64,000 nucleotides of DNA from Agromyces laixinhei (GCF_006337065.1 NZ_CP040872.1:1178001-1242000), one strand, 5' to 3'; shown: positions 37,030 to 45,693, numbered from the stretch's first letter. Made by a program: numbers and translations. Notes: generated by a model from the sequence alone, not told the origin.

Positions 37030-38219
37030 CGCGCGCAGCTGCGCCGGATCGCACCGCGATGCGATGGGAGGAGCGCGTGATGCGCGCGGCGCATCCGCTC
37101 GCCTACCCGATGCTCGCGAGCATCACGCGTCCGGTGCTCCGGGTGCCCGGCCTCGGCACGGTCGTGACGGATGCCGCGTTGCTGCGCGCCGTGCTCATGG
37201 ACACCGCCTCGTTCGCGAAGACCGGCCCGGGGTCGCCGAGCGAGCTCTGGACGCCCGTGCTCGGACCGCGGGTGCTGCTGAACATGGAGGGGGCCGACCA
37301 CCTCGAACTGCGGCGGCGGCTCGCGCCGCTCTTCACGCCGGCCGCGGTGAGCGCGATCGTCGATCGCACGCTCGGCGAGCCGTACGCGTCGCTGCGGGAA
37401 CGACTCGAAGCGGGAGAGCGGGTCGAACTGGTCGCCGAGGCGCGCCGGTGTGCCAGCTCCGTGATTTCGGCCCTCGTCGGCCTGCCGGCCTCGGTCGTCG
37501 ACGACCGGCTCTTCCGCCGGATCGCCACGGTGACGGGTGCCGTGCGGCTCTCTCGGCCGCGGATGACGCCGGCGCAGGTGCGCCATGCGCGTGGTGTCAT
37601 GGCCGAGCTGACCGGCCATGCCGCGGCGGCATGGCGGCGAGGCGACCCCGAGACCGTGCCGGGTCGCATGCGCGAGCTCGGCCTCGACGAGCAGGAGTCG
37701 CTCGGCGCCGTCGGCGCCTTCGTGCTGACGGGCACCGAGACGCTCGTCGCCTACCTGCCCCGGATCATCTGCCTGCTGGCGGACACCGGATGGCTCCGCC
37801 GTCTCTCCGGCGATCGCGGTCATGTCGATGCGGCCATCGCGGAGGGCCTCCGCGTGACGACCCCGTCGCCCGTCATGCTGCGGAGCGTGGCGCGTGAGGC
37901 CCGCGTCGGCGACGTGGTCGTACGTCCCGGCGAACGGATCGTGCTCGCGACCTTCCTCGCCGATCGGATCGCGCCCGGGTTCGATCCGATCGGAAACCCG
38001 GCCGCGAGTCTCCGTCAGCTCTGGTTCGGTGCCGGTGCCCATTTCTGCCTCGGCGCCCCGCTCGCGATGGCGCAGATCCGCGGCATGCTCACGGCGGTGC
38101 TCGATGCCGAGGCTGTGCGCCCGCTCGCGGTGCATTCGCGCCGCGCGGCACGCGGAGTGCTGATTCCGGGCTATCGGAGCGTCGTGCTCGGCGGGGTGTC
38201 GGAGGCCGCGACGGCCTGA
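37026..38219 (+). CDS. Cytochrome P450
   Basis: A 397-residue soluble bacterial P450 monooxygenase. The haem-binding loop FGAGAHFCLGAPLAM puts the thiolate ligand at Cys341. The K-helix ExxR is EGLR in AIAEGLRVTTPSPVMLRSV, and the I-helix has VLTGTETL, with the acid-alcohol pair. It probably hydroxylates the product of the operon, giving a hydroxyl for the glycosyltransferases. GTG 37026 overlaps the KAS III stop (GTGA); GTG 37023 is also possible. No ferredoxin is adjacent, so electrons must come from elsewhere. It is the last gene of the operon, only 4 nt from a convergent gene. Confidence 0.9.
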   Translation: MTRAAAPDRTAMRWEERVMRAAHPLAYPMLASITRPVLRVPGLGTVVTDAALLRAVLMDTASFAKTGPGSPSELWTPVLGPRVLLNMEGADHLELRRRLAPLFTPAAVSAIVDRTLGEPYASLRERLEAGERVELVAEARRCASSVISALVGLPASVVDDRLFRRIATVTGAVRLSRPRMTPAQVRHARGVMAELTGHAAAAWRRGDPETVPGRMRELGLDEQESLGAVGAFVLTGTETLVAYLPRIICLLADTGWLRRLSGDRGHVDAAIAEGLRVTTPSPVMLRSVAREARVGDVVVRPGERIVLATFLADRIAPGFDPIGNPAASLRQLWFGAGAHFCLGAPLAMAQIRGMLTAVLDAEAVRPLAVHSRRAARGVLIPGYRSVVLGGVSEAATA

Positions 38220-38223
38220 CGCC

Positions 38224-39048
38224 TCACCACGCCGCGACGAGCTCGATGCCCTCCGCCTCGATCGCCGATCGGAACCGGTCGTCGCGGAGCACGGCGAGCT
38301 CCCATGTGCGAACGACCCCGTCGGTGCCGACGACCGCGTGCTCGGGCGCGGGGTGCATGAAGATCTCGCTCGTGCCATCGGGAAGCGCCCCGAGGATGCG
38401 GAGGTAGTCGTCGAGAAGCGCGTCGTAGCCGCCGAGTTGCGCGGCGGACCGGCGGTTCGTCGCGATCGCGGCGGGGATGCGCACGCCGAGCGCGTCGGCC
38501 GCTTCCACGCCGCCCGCGTGCACCGAGGCAGCGTCGGCCTGGGGAGGGCCGCCGAGGTAGAGCGTCGGATCGCGTGGGAGCCGGAATCCCAAGCCGTGGC
38601 GCGCCGAGAGTCCGAGGGCCTCGCCGATGAACGATCGCCCCGTGAGGCCGTACAGCGTGCCGGCGTGCGAATCGAGGGCGAGCGGTCGGATGCCCCAGCC
38701 CTGCAGGCGCCGGAGCTGCGCATCGAGCTCGTCGGCGACCTCGGCGGCATCCGCCCCGGCGCCCACGTCGTCGGGGTCGAACGGCAGCACGCCGTCGCCC
38801 GAGACGAGCGAGGGTGCCGCGAGGATCGGGTGCCAGCCGGCGAGCCCGCGCTCGCTCGAGAGCGTCGCGTGCAGGCGCGCCGCGATGCCCGCGTCGGCGA
38901 CGGCCCTCGCCGCGGCCTCTGCCCCGGGCGCGACGACGATGACCGTCGCCGCCGTGATCGCTCCCTCGGCGGCCAGAGCCGCGATCTCGGCGGCGCTGCC
39001 GGTCTCACGGCCGAGGTCGTCGGCCGTCAGCACGAGTCGTCGGGTCAT
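38224..39048 (-). CDS. ChbG/HpnK-type (YdjC-like) carbohydrate deacetylase
   Basis: A 274-residue metal-dependent deacetylase of the YdjC/ChbG family, which removes acetyl from chitooligosaccharides (ChbG) or GlcNAc-hopanoid (HpnK). Metal-site residues are visible: the Asp pair in LVLTADDLGRE near residues 10-11, His in AARLHATLSSERG, His in ALDSHAGTLYG, and His in EIFMHPAPEH. The ATG overlaps the stop of the GPH transporter by 4 bp, so they form a two-gene operon convergent with the P450. This suggests sugar uptake and deacetylation, but a link to the neighbouring glycosylation operon is also possible. Confidence 0.85.
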   Translation of the reverse strand: MTRRLVLTADDLGRETGSAAEIAALAAEGAITAATVIVVAPGAEAAARAVADAGIAARLHATLSSERGLAGWHPILAAPSLVSGDGVLPFDPDDVGAGADAAEVADELDAQLRRLQGWGIRPLALDSHAGTLYGLTGRSFIGEALGLSARHGLGFRLPRDPTLYLGGPPQADAASVHAGGVEAADALGVRIPAAIATNRRSAAQLGGYDALLDDYLRILGALPDGTSEIFMHPAPEHAVVGTDGVVRTWELAVLRDDRFRSAIEAEGIELVAAW

Positions 39049-40436
39049 TGCGCGGTCTCGTCGTCGGACGCGGTGCCGCGCACCGTGGCGAGCGTCATCT
39101 CGCCGTCGGCCTCCGCTTCGGAGAGGCTGTCGGGAACCCGGATGAAGCGAGCGAGCACGGCCCCGATCACGCAGAGGATGAACGGATAGACGCAGAGGTA
39201 GACGCGCCATGCGACATCCGCTCGGCTGCCGGGGTCGTCGCCGGAGTTGTAGCCGAAGACGATGCCGAGTGAGGCGAGGGCAAGGCCCGTGATGATGCCG
39301 TTCAGGCGCCCGAAGAAGCCGAAGGCCGAGAGGAAGAGCCCCTCGCGGTGCTGACCGTGACGGCGGGCGTCGTCGTCGAGCACGCGGGCCACGATGAGAT
39401 CGTTCGTGGCGAGCATGCCCGAGTAACCGGCTCCGACGAGGAGTCCGGCCAGGAGGGCGGTCACGAGGTCGACCGCGAAGAAGAGCGGAATGAAGCTGAG
39501 TGCGAGGATGACGAACGCGAGTCGCCAGGTGAACGCCGCGCCCTTGCGCCGGATCACGCGCGTCCAGACGACGAGCCCGGCCGCCGAACAGAGGATGACG
39601 GTGGCCTGGAGATAGAGCGCGTTCGCGACGGGCAGGCCGAGGGAGTAGCGCACGTAGAGCTGGAGGCCCGCGAGCACGAGGGCCATGGCGCTCGCGTAAC
39701 AGGCGCCCGCGACGCCGATCGACCAGAACCTCGGGTTGCGGATGATCGTGAGGAGCGTCGCGAAGAAGCGCGGCCGCGCGCCGGCGGCGTAGCGCGGGTT
39801 CTCCTTCGCGCTGAACGCCATGAACAGGATGACGGCCGTGGCGATCGCGCCGTAGATGACCGCGGTCGTGGTGAACCCGACCGTCGTGTCTTCGGTGCCG
39901 AAGACGGAGGTCGTCAGCAGCGGCGTCACGGCGAGCGAGATCACGAGGGCGACGAGCTGGAAACCCTGTCGCAGCGAGTTCGCGACCGCGCGCTTGCGCT
40001 CGCGCGGGAAGAGCTCGGGCAGGAGCGCCCCGTAGTTGGCGTTCAACATCGAGTCGAATGCCTCGCAGAGGATCGCGAAGATCGCGAACCACAGCACGAG
40101 GCCGAGTCCCTCGAGGGAGTCGGGCGCGGAGAAGAAGGCGATCATGCTCGCGGCGAGGAGGGGAGCGCCGATGACGAGCCACGGGCGGCGGCGACCCCAG
40201 CGGGTGCGGGTGCGGTCGGAGAGGAAGCCGAGCACCGGATTGTCGACGGCGTCGATCACCGAATAGACGATCATGACGCCCGCGTACACGCGCACGTCGA
40301 GTCCGAGGATGTCGACGTAGTACAGGATCATCGAACCCTTGATCATGTTGATCGGGATCGAGGTGCCGAACATGCCGATGGCGTAGCGCCAGGGGGCCGT
40401 GGCTGGGGGAGGCGTCGTCTCGGCGCGTTCGGTCAT
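39045..40436 (-). CDS. MFS transporter, GPH sugar:cation symporter-like
   Basis: A 463-residue membrane protein with twelve hydrophobic segments. The GPH-family motif is in DAVDNPVLGFLSDRTRTRWGRRRPWLVIGAP, including the Asp pair and the cytoplasmic basic loop, near residues 61-92. The second half has RRKGAAFTWRLAF. ATG 40436 follows GAAGGA. It probably imports a glycoside or oligosaccharide with a cation; substrate unknown. It is co-transcribed with the deacetylase downstream and divergent from pcrA across 114 bp that contains an AATGT-N4-ACATT inverted repeat. Confidence 0.87.
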   Translation of the reverse strand: MTERAETTPPPATAPWRYAIGMFGTSIPINMIKGSMILYYVDILGLDVRVYAGVMIVYSVIDAVDNPVLGFLSDRTRTRWGRRRPWLVIGAPLLAASMIAFFSAPDSLEGLGLVLWFAIFAILCEAFDSMLNANYGALLPELFPRERKRAVANSLRQGFQLVALVISLAVTPLLTTSVFGTEDTTVGFTTTAVIYGAIATAVILFMAFSAKENPRYAAGARPRFFATLLTIIRNPRFWSIGVAGACYASAMALVLAGLQLYVRYSLGLPVANALYLQATVILCSAAGLVVWTRVIRRKGAAFTWRLAFVILALSFIPLFFAVDLVTALLAGLLVGAGYSGMLATNDLIVARVLDDDARRHGQHREGLFLSAFGFFGRLNGIITGLALASLGIVFGYNSGDDPGSRADVAWRVYLCVYPFILCVIGAVLARFIRVPDSLSEAEADGEMTLATVRGTASDDETAQ

Positions 40437-40461
40437 CGTCGTCCTTCGCTGGGGGCACGCA

Positions 40462-40475
40462 AATGTTACGACATT
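40462..40475. promoter_or_regulatory. Inverted repeat AATGT-N4-ACATT upstream of the GPH transporter
   Basis: AT-rich dyad 26 nt upstream of the transporter start, in a GC-rich intergenic region. It could be an operator for a sugar-responsive regulator; no regulator gene is adjacent. Confidence 0.35.
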
Positions 40476-40535
40476 CTGAGGATGTCCGTCGATGGGGGCA
40501 CCGGAGCCCGCCGGGGCGATGTCGGCGGCCGCGCC

Positions 40536-40541
40536 TAGACT
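40536..40541 (+). promoter_or_regulatory. pcrA -10 hexamer, near-leaderless
   Basis: TAGACT ends 9 nt before the pcrA ATG at 40551, so the mRNA leader would be only 2-3 nt. Confidence 0.55.
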
Positions 40542-40550
40542 TGAACGGAC

Positions 40551-43019
40551 ATGACGCTGATCCTCGACCCCGACGACCCGGCCGGCTGGCGCGAGGCGCC
40601 GACCGCGACCTCCGACGGCCATTCCGGCTCCCGACTGACCGACGGGCTCAATCCCGAGCAGCGCGAGGCGGTCGAGTACCGCGGGCCCGCGCTCCTCATC
40701 GTCGCGGGCGCCGGCTCCGGCAAGACCCGTGTGCTGACCCACCGCATCGCGAGCCTCATCGAGAGCCGTGAGGCGTGGCCGAGTCAGATCCTCGCGATCA
40801 CCTTCACGAACAAGGCGGCCTCCGAGATGCGAGAGCGCGTCCAGGCGCTCCTCGGCGAGAGCGCCTCGGGCATGTGGATCTCGACGTTCCACTCCGCGTG
40901 CGTGCGCATCCTCCGCCGCGAAGCCGAGTCGATCGGTCTGTCGTCGACGTTCACGATCTACGACTCGGCCGACCAGCGGACGATCCTCAAGCGCATCATC
41001 AAAGAACTCGACGCCGACACGCTGGGCTTCACGCCGGCAAGCGCACAGGCCAAGATCTCGAAGCTCAAGAACGAACTCGCCGACGTCGAGACCCACGCGC
41101 GAAATGCCAACACGAACGACCCGCAAGAGGTCATGTTCCTCGAGATCTTCCGTCAGTACACGCAGCGGCTGCGTGCGGCGAGCGCCCTCGACTTCGATGA
41201 CCTCATCGCCGAGACGGTCTACCTCTTCCGAGCCTTCCCGAAGGTCGCAGCGCTCTACCAGCGGCGATTCCGGCATCTTCTCGTCGACGAGTACCAAGAC
41301 ACGAACCACGCCCAATACTCGCTCATCCACGAGCTCACGAGAGCAGTGCCGCGCGAGGTGGTCTCCGAGCTCGACGAGCACGGCATCCTGGTGCGCGGGC
41401 TGACGGATGCCTCGGGGTCGATCCCGGGGGCGAGCCTCACGGTCGTCGGCGACTCCGACCAGTCGATCTACGCGTTCCGCGGCGCAGACATCCGCAACAT
41501 CTCGGAGTTCGAGCGCGACTTCCCGGGTGCCAAGGTCGTGCTCCTCGAGCAGAACTACCGCTCGACGCAGAACATCCTCTCTGCGGCGAACGCCGTCATC
41601 TCGAACAACTTCGACCGTAAAGAGAAGAAACTCTGGACAGCCGACGGCGATGGCGAGCAGATCACGGGCTACACGGGGTATACGGCGCACGACGAGGCGC
41701 AGTTCGTGGCCGATGAGATCGAGTCGTTGCACCGCACGGGCATCGCCTATCGAGACATCGCGGTCTTCTACCGCACCAATGCGCAGACGCGCGCGCTGGA
41801 GGAGATCTTCGTGCGCTCCGCACTGCCGTACCGCGTCGTCGGCGGTACGAAGTTCTACGAACGCGCCGAGATCAAAGACGCGATGGCCTACCTCATCGCC
41901 GTGGCGAACCCCGTCGACGAGCTCGCCCTCCGACGCATCCTGAACACGCCGAAGCGCGGCATCGGGCCGGCGACCGAGACGGCGCTCGCGTCGTTCGCCG
42001 AGCAGAACGAGCTCACCTTCCGGCAGGCGATGCGAGCCGCCGACGGGCTCGGCCTCGGGCCGAAGGTGACCGGGGCCATCGCGGCGCTCGCGAGCGTGCT
42101 CGATGAGGCCGCGGCGATGCTCGTGCCCTCGGCCGAGGGCATCGAGGCCGGCACGAACGTCGGGGCCGCCAAGGTGTCCGACGTGCTCGTCTTCCTCGTG
42201 GAGCGATCGGGCCTGCTCGATGCGCTGCGCAACAGCCGCGACCCGCAAGACGAGACCCGAGCTGAGAACGTCGAGGAGCTCGTCGCGCAGACCCGCGACT
42301 TCGATCGCGAGAACCCCGGTGCGACACTCGTCGACTTCCTCACCCAGGTCTCGCTCGTGGCCGCAGCAGACGAGCTCGACGACGCATCCGGCACCGTCTC
42401 GCTCATGACGCTGCACACGGCCAAGGGTCTCGAGTACCACGCCGTCTTCGTCACCGGCATCGAAGAGGGGTTGCTGCCGCACCAGATGTCGGCCTCCGAG
42501 CCGGGCGGCCCGGCAGAGGAGCGACGCCTCTTCTACGTCGGCATCACCCGGGCCCGCAAGCGCCTCTACCTCTCGCTCGCGATGAGCCGGGCCCAGTTCG
42601 GCGAGGTCGCCGTGGCGATGCCGTCGCGCTATCTGCAGGAGATTCCAGAGGGGCTCATCGACTGGCGCCAGTCGCCTGGCATGGCGACCTCGCGCGGCGG
42701 CACGCAGCCGCGCGCGCTGAACGCCCGTCGCGGTGCGCCCGGCGGGGCGTGGGGCACGCGCGATCGCGACCTCGAGCGGTTCAGCGTGACGAGGGCCGAC
42801 AAGCCGAAGACCGAGTGGGCCAATCGGGTCACCGGCACCGTGCGCGACAACGGCGACCTCACCCTTGCGGCCGGTGACCGTATCCGCCACACCGACTTCG
42901 GCGAGGGCAAGGTCAGCCAGGTCACGGGTGAGGGCACGAAGCGCATCGCCCACGTCGACTTCGACACCGCGGGCCGGAAGAAACTCCTCATCAAGATCGC
43001 GCCGATCGAGAAGTTGTGA
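40551..43019 (+). CDS. pcrA: ATP-dependent DNA helicase PcrA (UvrD family)
   Basis: A superfamily 1A 3'-5' helicase for DNA repair and clearing RecA or transcription conflicts. The 822-residue protein has motif I AGAGSGKTRVLTHR near residues 52-65, motif II LLVDEYQDTN, motif III VVGDSDQSIYAFRGA, motif V TLHTAKGLEY, and motif VI RRLFYVGITRARKRL. A C-terminal Tudor-like module GDRIRHTDFGEGKVSQVTG, which binds RNA polymerase in PcrA, is present. An acidic insert around residues 525-550 (SAEGIEAGTNVGAAK) extends the 2B region. Its stop overlaps the NUDIX gene by 4 bp. Confidence 0.96.
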   Translation: MTLILDPDDPAGWREAPTATSDGHSGSRLTDGLNPEQREAVEYRGPALLIVAGAGSGKTRVLTHRIASLIESREAWPSQILAITFTNKAASEMRERVQALLGESASGMWISTFHSACVRILRREAESIGLSSTFTIYDSADQRTILKRIIKELDADTLGFTPASAQAKISKLKNELADVETHARNANTNDPQEVMFLEIFRQYTQRLRAASALDFDDLIAETVYLFRAFPKVAALYQRRFRHLLVDEYQDTNHAQYSLIHELTRAVPREVVSELDEHGILVRGLTDASGSIPGASLTVVGDSDQSIYAFRGADIRNISEFERDFPGAKVVLLEQNYRSTQNILSAANAVISNNFDRKEKKLWTADGDGEQITGYTGYTAHDEAQFVADEIESLHRTGIAYRDIAVFYRTNAQTRALEEIFVRSALPYRVVGGTKFYERAEIKDAMAYLIAVANPVDELALRRILNTPKRGIGPATETALASFAEQNELTFRQAMRAADGLGLGPKVTGAIAALASVLDEAAAMLVPSAEGIEAGTNVGAAKVSDVLVFLVERSGLLDALRNSRDPQDETRAENVEELVAQTRDFDRENPGATLVDFLTQVSLVAAADELDDASGTVSLMTLHTAKGLEYHAVFVTGIEEGLLPHQMSASEPGGPAEERRLFYVGITRARKRLYLSLAMSRAQFGEVAVAMPSRYLQEIPEGLIDWRQSPGMATSRGGTQPRALNARRGAPGGAWGTRDRDLERFSVTRADKPKTEWANRVTGTVRDNGDLTLAAGDRIRHTDFGEGKVSQVTGEGTKRIAHVDFDTAGRKKLLIKIAPIEKL

Positions 43020-43558
43020 CCTGGCCGACGCGAGCGCGGCGCACCGTGTACGAGAACCAGTGGATCACCGTCACCGAAGACGCGGTCGCGAGGCCCGACG
43101 GCAGCGACGGCATCTACGGTGTCGTCGAGCTCCGCAACGATGCCGTGTTCGTCGTCGCGATGACCGATGACGATGAAGTGCTCCTCGTCACGATCGACCG
43201 GCATACCGTCGGCACCTCGATCGAGGTGCCGGCGGGCGGCACCGACGGCGAGGACCCGCTCGTCGCGGCCCGACGGGAGCTCCTCGAGGAGACCGGCCAC
43301 GAAGCGGCGGAGTGGCGCGAGATCGGGCGCATGAATGCCCTGAACGGCATCTGCCGCGCCGCTGAGATCGTGTATCTCGCGACCGGCGTGCGGCGCGTGG
43401 CATCCGTCGCCGAATCGCAGGCCGAGGAGGGCATCAGCGGCGTTCGAGCCGTGCCCTTCGCCGAGGTCATCCGCATGGTGGCAGCAGGTGAGATCACCGA
43501 CGGCGAGACGGTCGCCGCGCTCCTCTACGCGGCCTCGGCGCTCGGCCGGATCAGCTGA
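43016..43558 (+). CDS. NUDIX hydrolase
   Basis: A 180-residue NUDIX enzyme hydrolysing a nucleoside diphosphate linked to another group, perhaps ADP-ribose or a sugar nucleotide. The Nudix box is around residues 74-96, with ARRELLEETGHE intact (REL-x-EE-x-G); the spacing between its first Gly and the Glu is one residue shorter than in the standard box. The preceding SIEVPAGG fits ADP-ribose pyrophosphatase-like members. The GTG start overlaps the pcrA stop by 4 bp, so expression is coupled to the helicase. Confidence 0.88.
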   Translation: MTWPTRARRTVYENQWITVTEDAVARPDGSDGIYGVVELRNDAVFVVAMTDDDEVLLVTIDRHTVGTSIEVPAGGTDGEDPLVAARRELLEETGHEAAEWREIGRMNALNGICRAAEIVYLATGVRRVASVAESQAEEGISGVRAVPFAEVIRMVAAGEITDGETVAALLYAASALGRIS

Positions 43559-43596
43559 CGCTCACGGTGGGGCTCTGGCATTCGCGCGGATCATTG

Positions 43597-43614
43597 TGTA
43601 GTATTCATGCTACA
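43597..43614. promoter_or_regulatory. Operator-like 18-bp palindrome upstream of the ABC-2/XRE operon
   Basis: TGTAGTATTCATGCTACA is an 18-bp dyad with one mismatched pair. It contains -10-like TAGTAT and lies next to TACATT (43611-43616) and TAGTCT (43620-43625), so a bound repressor would block the operon promoter. The XRE protein encoded at 45412 is a candidate. Confidence 0.55.
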
Positions 43615-43652
43615 TTTCGTAGTCTTGTCCATTCGATGGTGAGGGGCGTTCC

Positions 43653-44570
43653 ATGGGTGCCGAACCGGTCGTCGACGTACGCGGCCTTCGCATGGAGTAC
43701 GCGGGTCGAACCGTGCTCGATGACATCGATCTGCGCATCGACCGCGGTGAGGTGGTCGCGCTGCTCGGCCCGAACGGCGCAGGCAAGACCACCACCATCG
43801 AGATCCTCGAGGGATTCCGTCAACGCGTGGGCGGCGAGGTCTCGGTACTGGGCGACGATCCCGAACGAGCCGGCGACGCATGGCGGGCGAAGGTCGGCGT
43901 CGTTCTGCAGTCGTGGCGCGATCACGGGCGCTGGCGTGTCGGTCAGTTGCTCCAGCAGTTCGGTGCGCTGTATGAGCCGTACTCGCGACCAGGCCGCGCG
44001 GGACCCTACCGCGCCGGAGAGCTGCTCGACCTCGTCGGGCTCGCCGGCCATCGCGACGTCCAGGTGCGGTCCCTCTCAGGCGGGCAGCGCCGCCGCCTCG
44101 ACGTGGCGATCGGGCTCGTCGGCAGGCCCGAGCTGCTGTTCCTCGACGAGCCGACCACGGGCTTCGACCCGGTCGCCCGGCACGAGTTCCACGAACTCGT
44201 CCACCGGCTGAGCGACTTCGACGACACGACTGTGCTGCTCACGACCCACGACCTCGCCGAGGCCGAGAAGATCGCCGGTCGCATCCTCATCCTCGACAGC
44301 GGCCGCATCGTGGCCGACGGCAGCGCCGTGGCGCTCGCGGGCGAGGTCGCCGGCGCGAGTGAGATCACCTGGCGGGAGGACGGTGTGCGCCACGTGCACA
44401 GCGCCGCCGATCCCGTGCCGTTCGTGCGCGAACTGCTCGACCGCCCGGCTGTCGAGATCACCGAGTTGCAGGTGCGCGCTCAGACGCTCGAAGAGACCTA
44501 CCTCGCGATGGTGGCGCGCCGCGAAGCAGTGACGGTCGGCGGCGCCGTCGAGGAGTTGGGAACGGTATGA
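43653..44570 (+). CDS. ABC-2 type exporter, ATP-binding protein
   Basis: The ATPase of a drug or lipid exporter, 305 residues. Walker A is GPNGAGKTTT near residues 38-47, the Q-loop is in VGVVLQSWRDHG, the signature is LSGGQRRRLDVAIGLVG, Walker B LLFLDEPTTGFDP, and the switch His is in LLTTHDLAEAEKIAG. About 80 residues of C-terminal regulatory domain follow, as in CcmA/NatA-like drug exporters. ATG 43653 is preceded by AGGGG. Its stop overlaps the permease ATG. An 18-bp palindrome sits in the promoter region, so induction by the exported compound is plausible. Confidence 0.92.
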   Translation: MGAEPVVDVRGLRMEYAGRTVLDDIDLRIDRGEVVALLGPNGAGKTTTIEILEGFRQRVGGEVSVLGDDPERAGDAWRAKVGVVLQSWRDHGRWRVGQLLQQFGALYEPYSRPGRAGPYRAGELLDLVGLAGHRDVQVRSLSGGQRRRLDVAIGLVGRPELLFLDEPTTGFDPVARHEFHELVHRLSDFDDTTVLLTTHDLAEAEKIAGRILILDSGRIVADGSAVALAGEVAGASEITWREDGVRHVHSAADPVPFVRELLDRPAVEITELQVRAQTLEETYLAMVARREAVTVGGAVEELGTV

Positions 44571-45415
44571 ATGCCAACGTCACTGCTGCCCGCGCGGGAA
44601 TCCGGCGCGGCATCACGGAACACCGGATCTCGCTGAGCACCCCGAGCGAGACCGCATTCATGGTCATCGGTCTCGTCGCGGTGGGCATCGTCCTCTGGCT
44701 CAACCGCGACAACGAGATCGTGCCGGGTTTCGGCACCGCGTTGTTCATCGTGCCGAGCATCATCACCATCCAGTTGCTGTTCATCACCTGCTACGGCCTT
44801 GCGACGGTCGTCGTCACCGAGCGCGAAGACGGAACGCTCATCCGCGCCCGATCGCTCCCCAACGGACTGCGCGTGTACTCGACGGGAATCCTCACGCGCA
44901 CGATGTGCGAGCTCGTCGAGACGATCGTGCTGACGATCGTCATCGCCGCCGTGATCCTCGGCGGATCGCTCGGGGTCGACGGCACGGGCTTCGTCGTGAT
45001 CGCCGGCATGCTGATCCTCGGCACCGTCGCGCTCACGACCTTCGGTTTCGTGATCGGCACCGTCTTCCGCAATCCGCGCTCGGTCGGCGGCTGGGGATTT
45101 CTCATGGTCGGGGTCCTCGCGTACGTCTCGGGCCTCATTCAGCCGCTCGCCTCGATGCCGGGGTGGGTGCAGGTGATCGGGCAGGGGTCGCCCCTCTACT
45201 GGATCGGGCACGCCTTCCGCGCCGCGTTCCTCCCCGAGTCGGCCGGCGCGTTCGAGCTCGGAGGCGGCTGGCAACTCGGCATCGCCTTCGCGGTCGTGGG
45301 TGCCTGGGCCGTCGCGGGACTCCTGCTCGCACCGGTGCTGCTGCGGCGGGTCGCCCGCCGTGAGACGGGGTCGGCGATCGAGGCGCGGCGGCAGGCCGCG
45401 TTGCAGCGCGTATGA
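44567..45415 (+). CDS. ABC-2 type exporter, permease
   Basis: A 282-residue membrane protein with six hydrophobic segments and a short cytoplasmic N-terminus, typical of the ABC2_membrane family. The stretch ATVVVTEREDGTLIRARSLPNGLRVYSTGIL near residues 83-113 is the coupling helix region that docks on the ATPase. It forms the exporter with the upstream cassette and overlaps both neighbours by 4 bp. The substrate is unknown; comparable systems confer resistance to antibiotics such as daunorubicin-like drugs. Confidence 0.9.
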   Translation: MNANVTAARAGIRRGITEHRISLSTPSETAFMVIGLVAVGIVLWLNRDNEIVPGFGTALFIVPSIITIQLLFITCYGLATVVVTEREDGTLIRARSLPNGLRVYSTGILTRTMCELVETIVLTIVIAAVILGGSLGVDGTGFVVIAGMLILGTVALTTFGFVIGTVFRNPRSVGGWGFLMVGVLAYVSGLIQPLASMPGWVQVIGQGSPLYWIGHAFRAAFLPESAGAFELGGGWQLGIAFAVVGAWAVAGLLLAPVLLRRVARRETGSAIEARRQAALQRV

Positions 45416-45693
45416 CCGTCGAGAGCGAGTCGCCGGGCGCTCGCGCGGGCCGCCGAAGCGGCGCCGACGGCGTGCACAACCGCGTTGCGATGCTCCGCAC
45501 CGAACGCCGGGTCTCGCGGCGCGAGCTCGCCGATGCGATCGGAGTGCACTACCAGACCGTCGGCTACCTCGAGCGCGGTGAGTTCAACCCGAGCCTGCAC
45601 CTCGCATTGCGGATCGCGCGGTTCTTCGAGGTTCCGGTCGAGTTCGTCTTCTCGCTCGACGAGTTCGCGCGCATCGGCCCGAATGACGGGTGA
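45412..45693 (+). CDS. XRE-family HTH transcriptional regulator
   Basis: A 93-residue DNA-binding protein. About 20 polar N-terminal residues precede an HTH_3 domain: NRVAMLRTERRVSRRELADAI, then GVHYQTVGYLERGEFNPSLHLALRIARFF, with the recognition helix around YQTVGYLERG. The short C-terminal part EVPVEFVFSLDEF has no sensor domain, like the small YozG/ImmR-type regulators. It overlaps the exporter permease by 4 bp. It may autoregulate the exporter operon through the 43597-43614 palindrome; this is inference. Confidence 0.9.
   Translation: MTVESESPGARAGRRSGADGVHNRVAMLRTERRVSRRELADAIGVHYQTVGYLERGEFNPSLHLALRIARFFEVPVEFVFSLDEFARIGPNDG

Noticed and set aside
29456..40436. Region 29.4-40.4 kb as a recently acquired genomic island
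   Set aside because: No tRNA, integrase, direct repeats or clear change in composition flank it, and codon use looks like the neighbours, so recent transfer is not supported.
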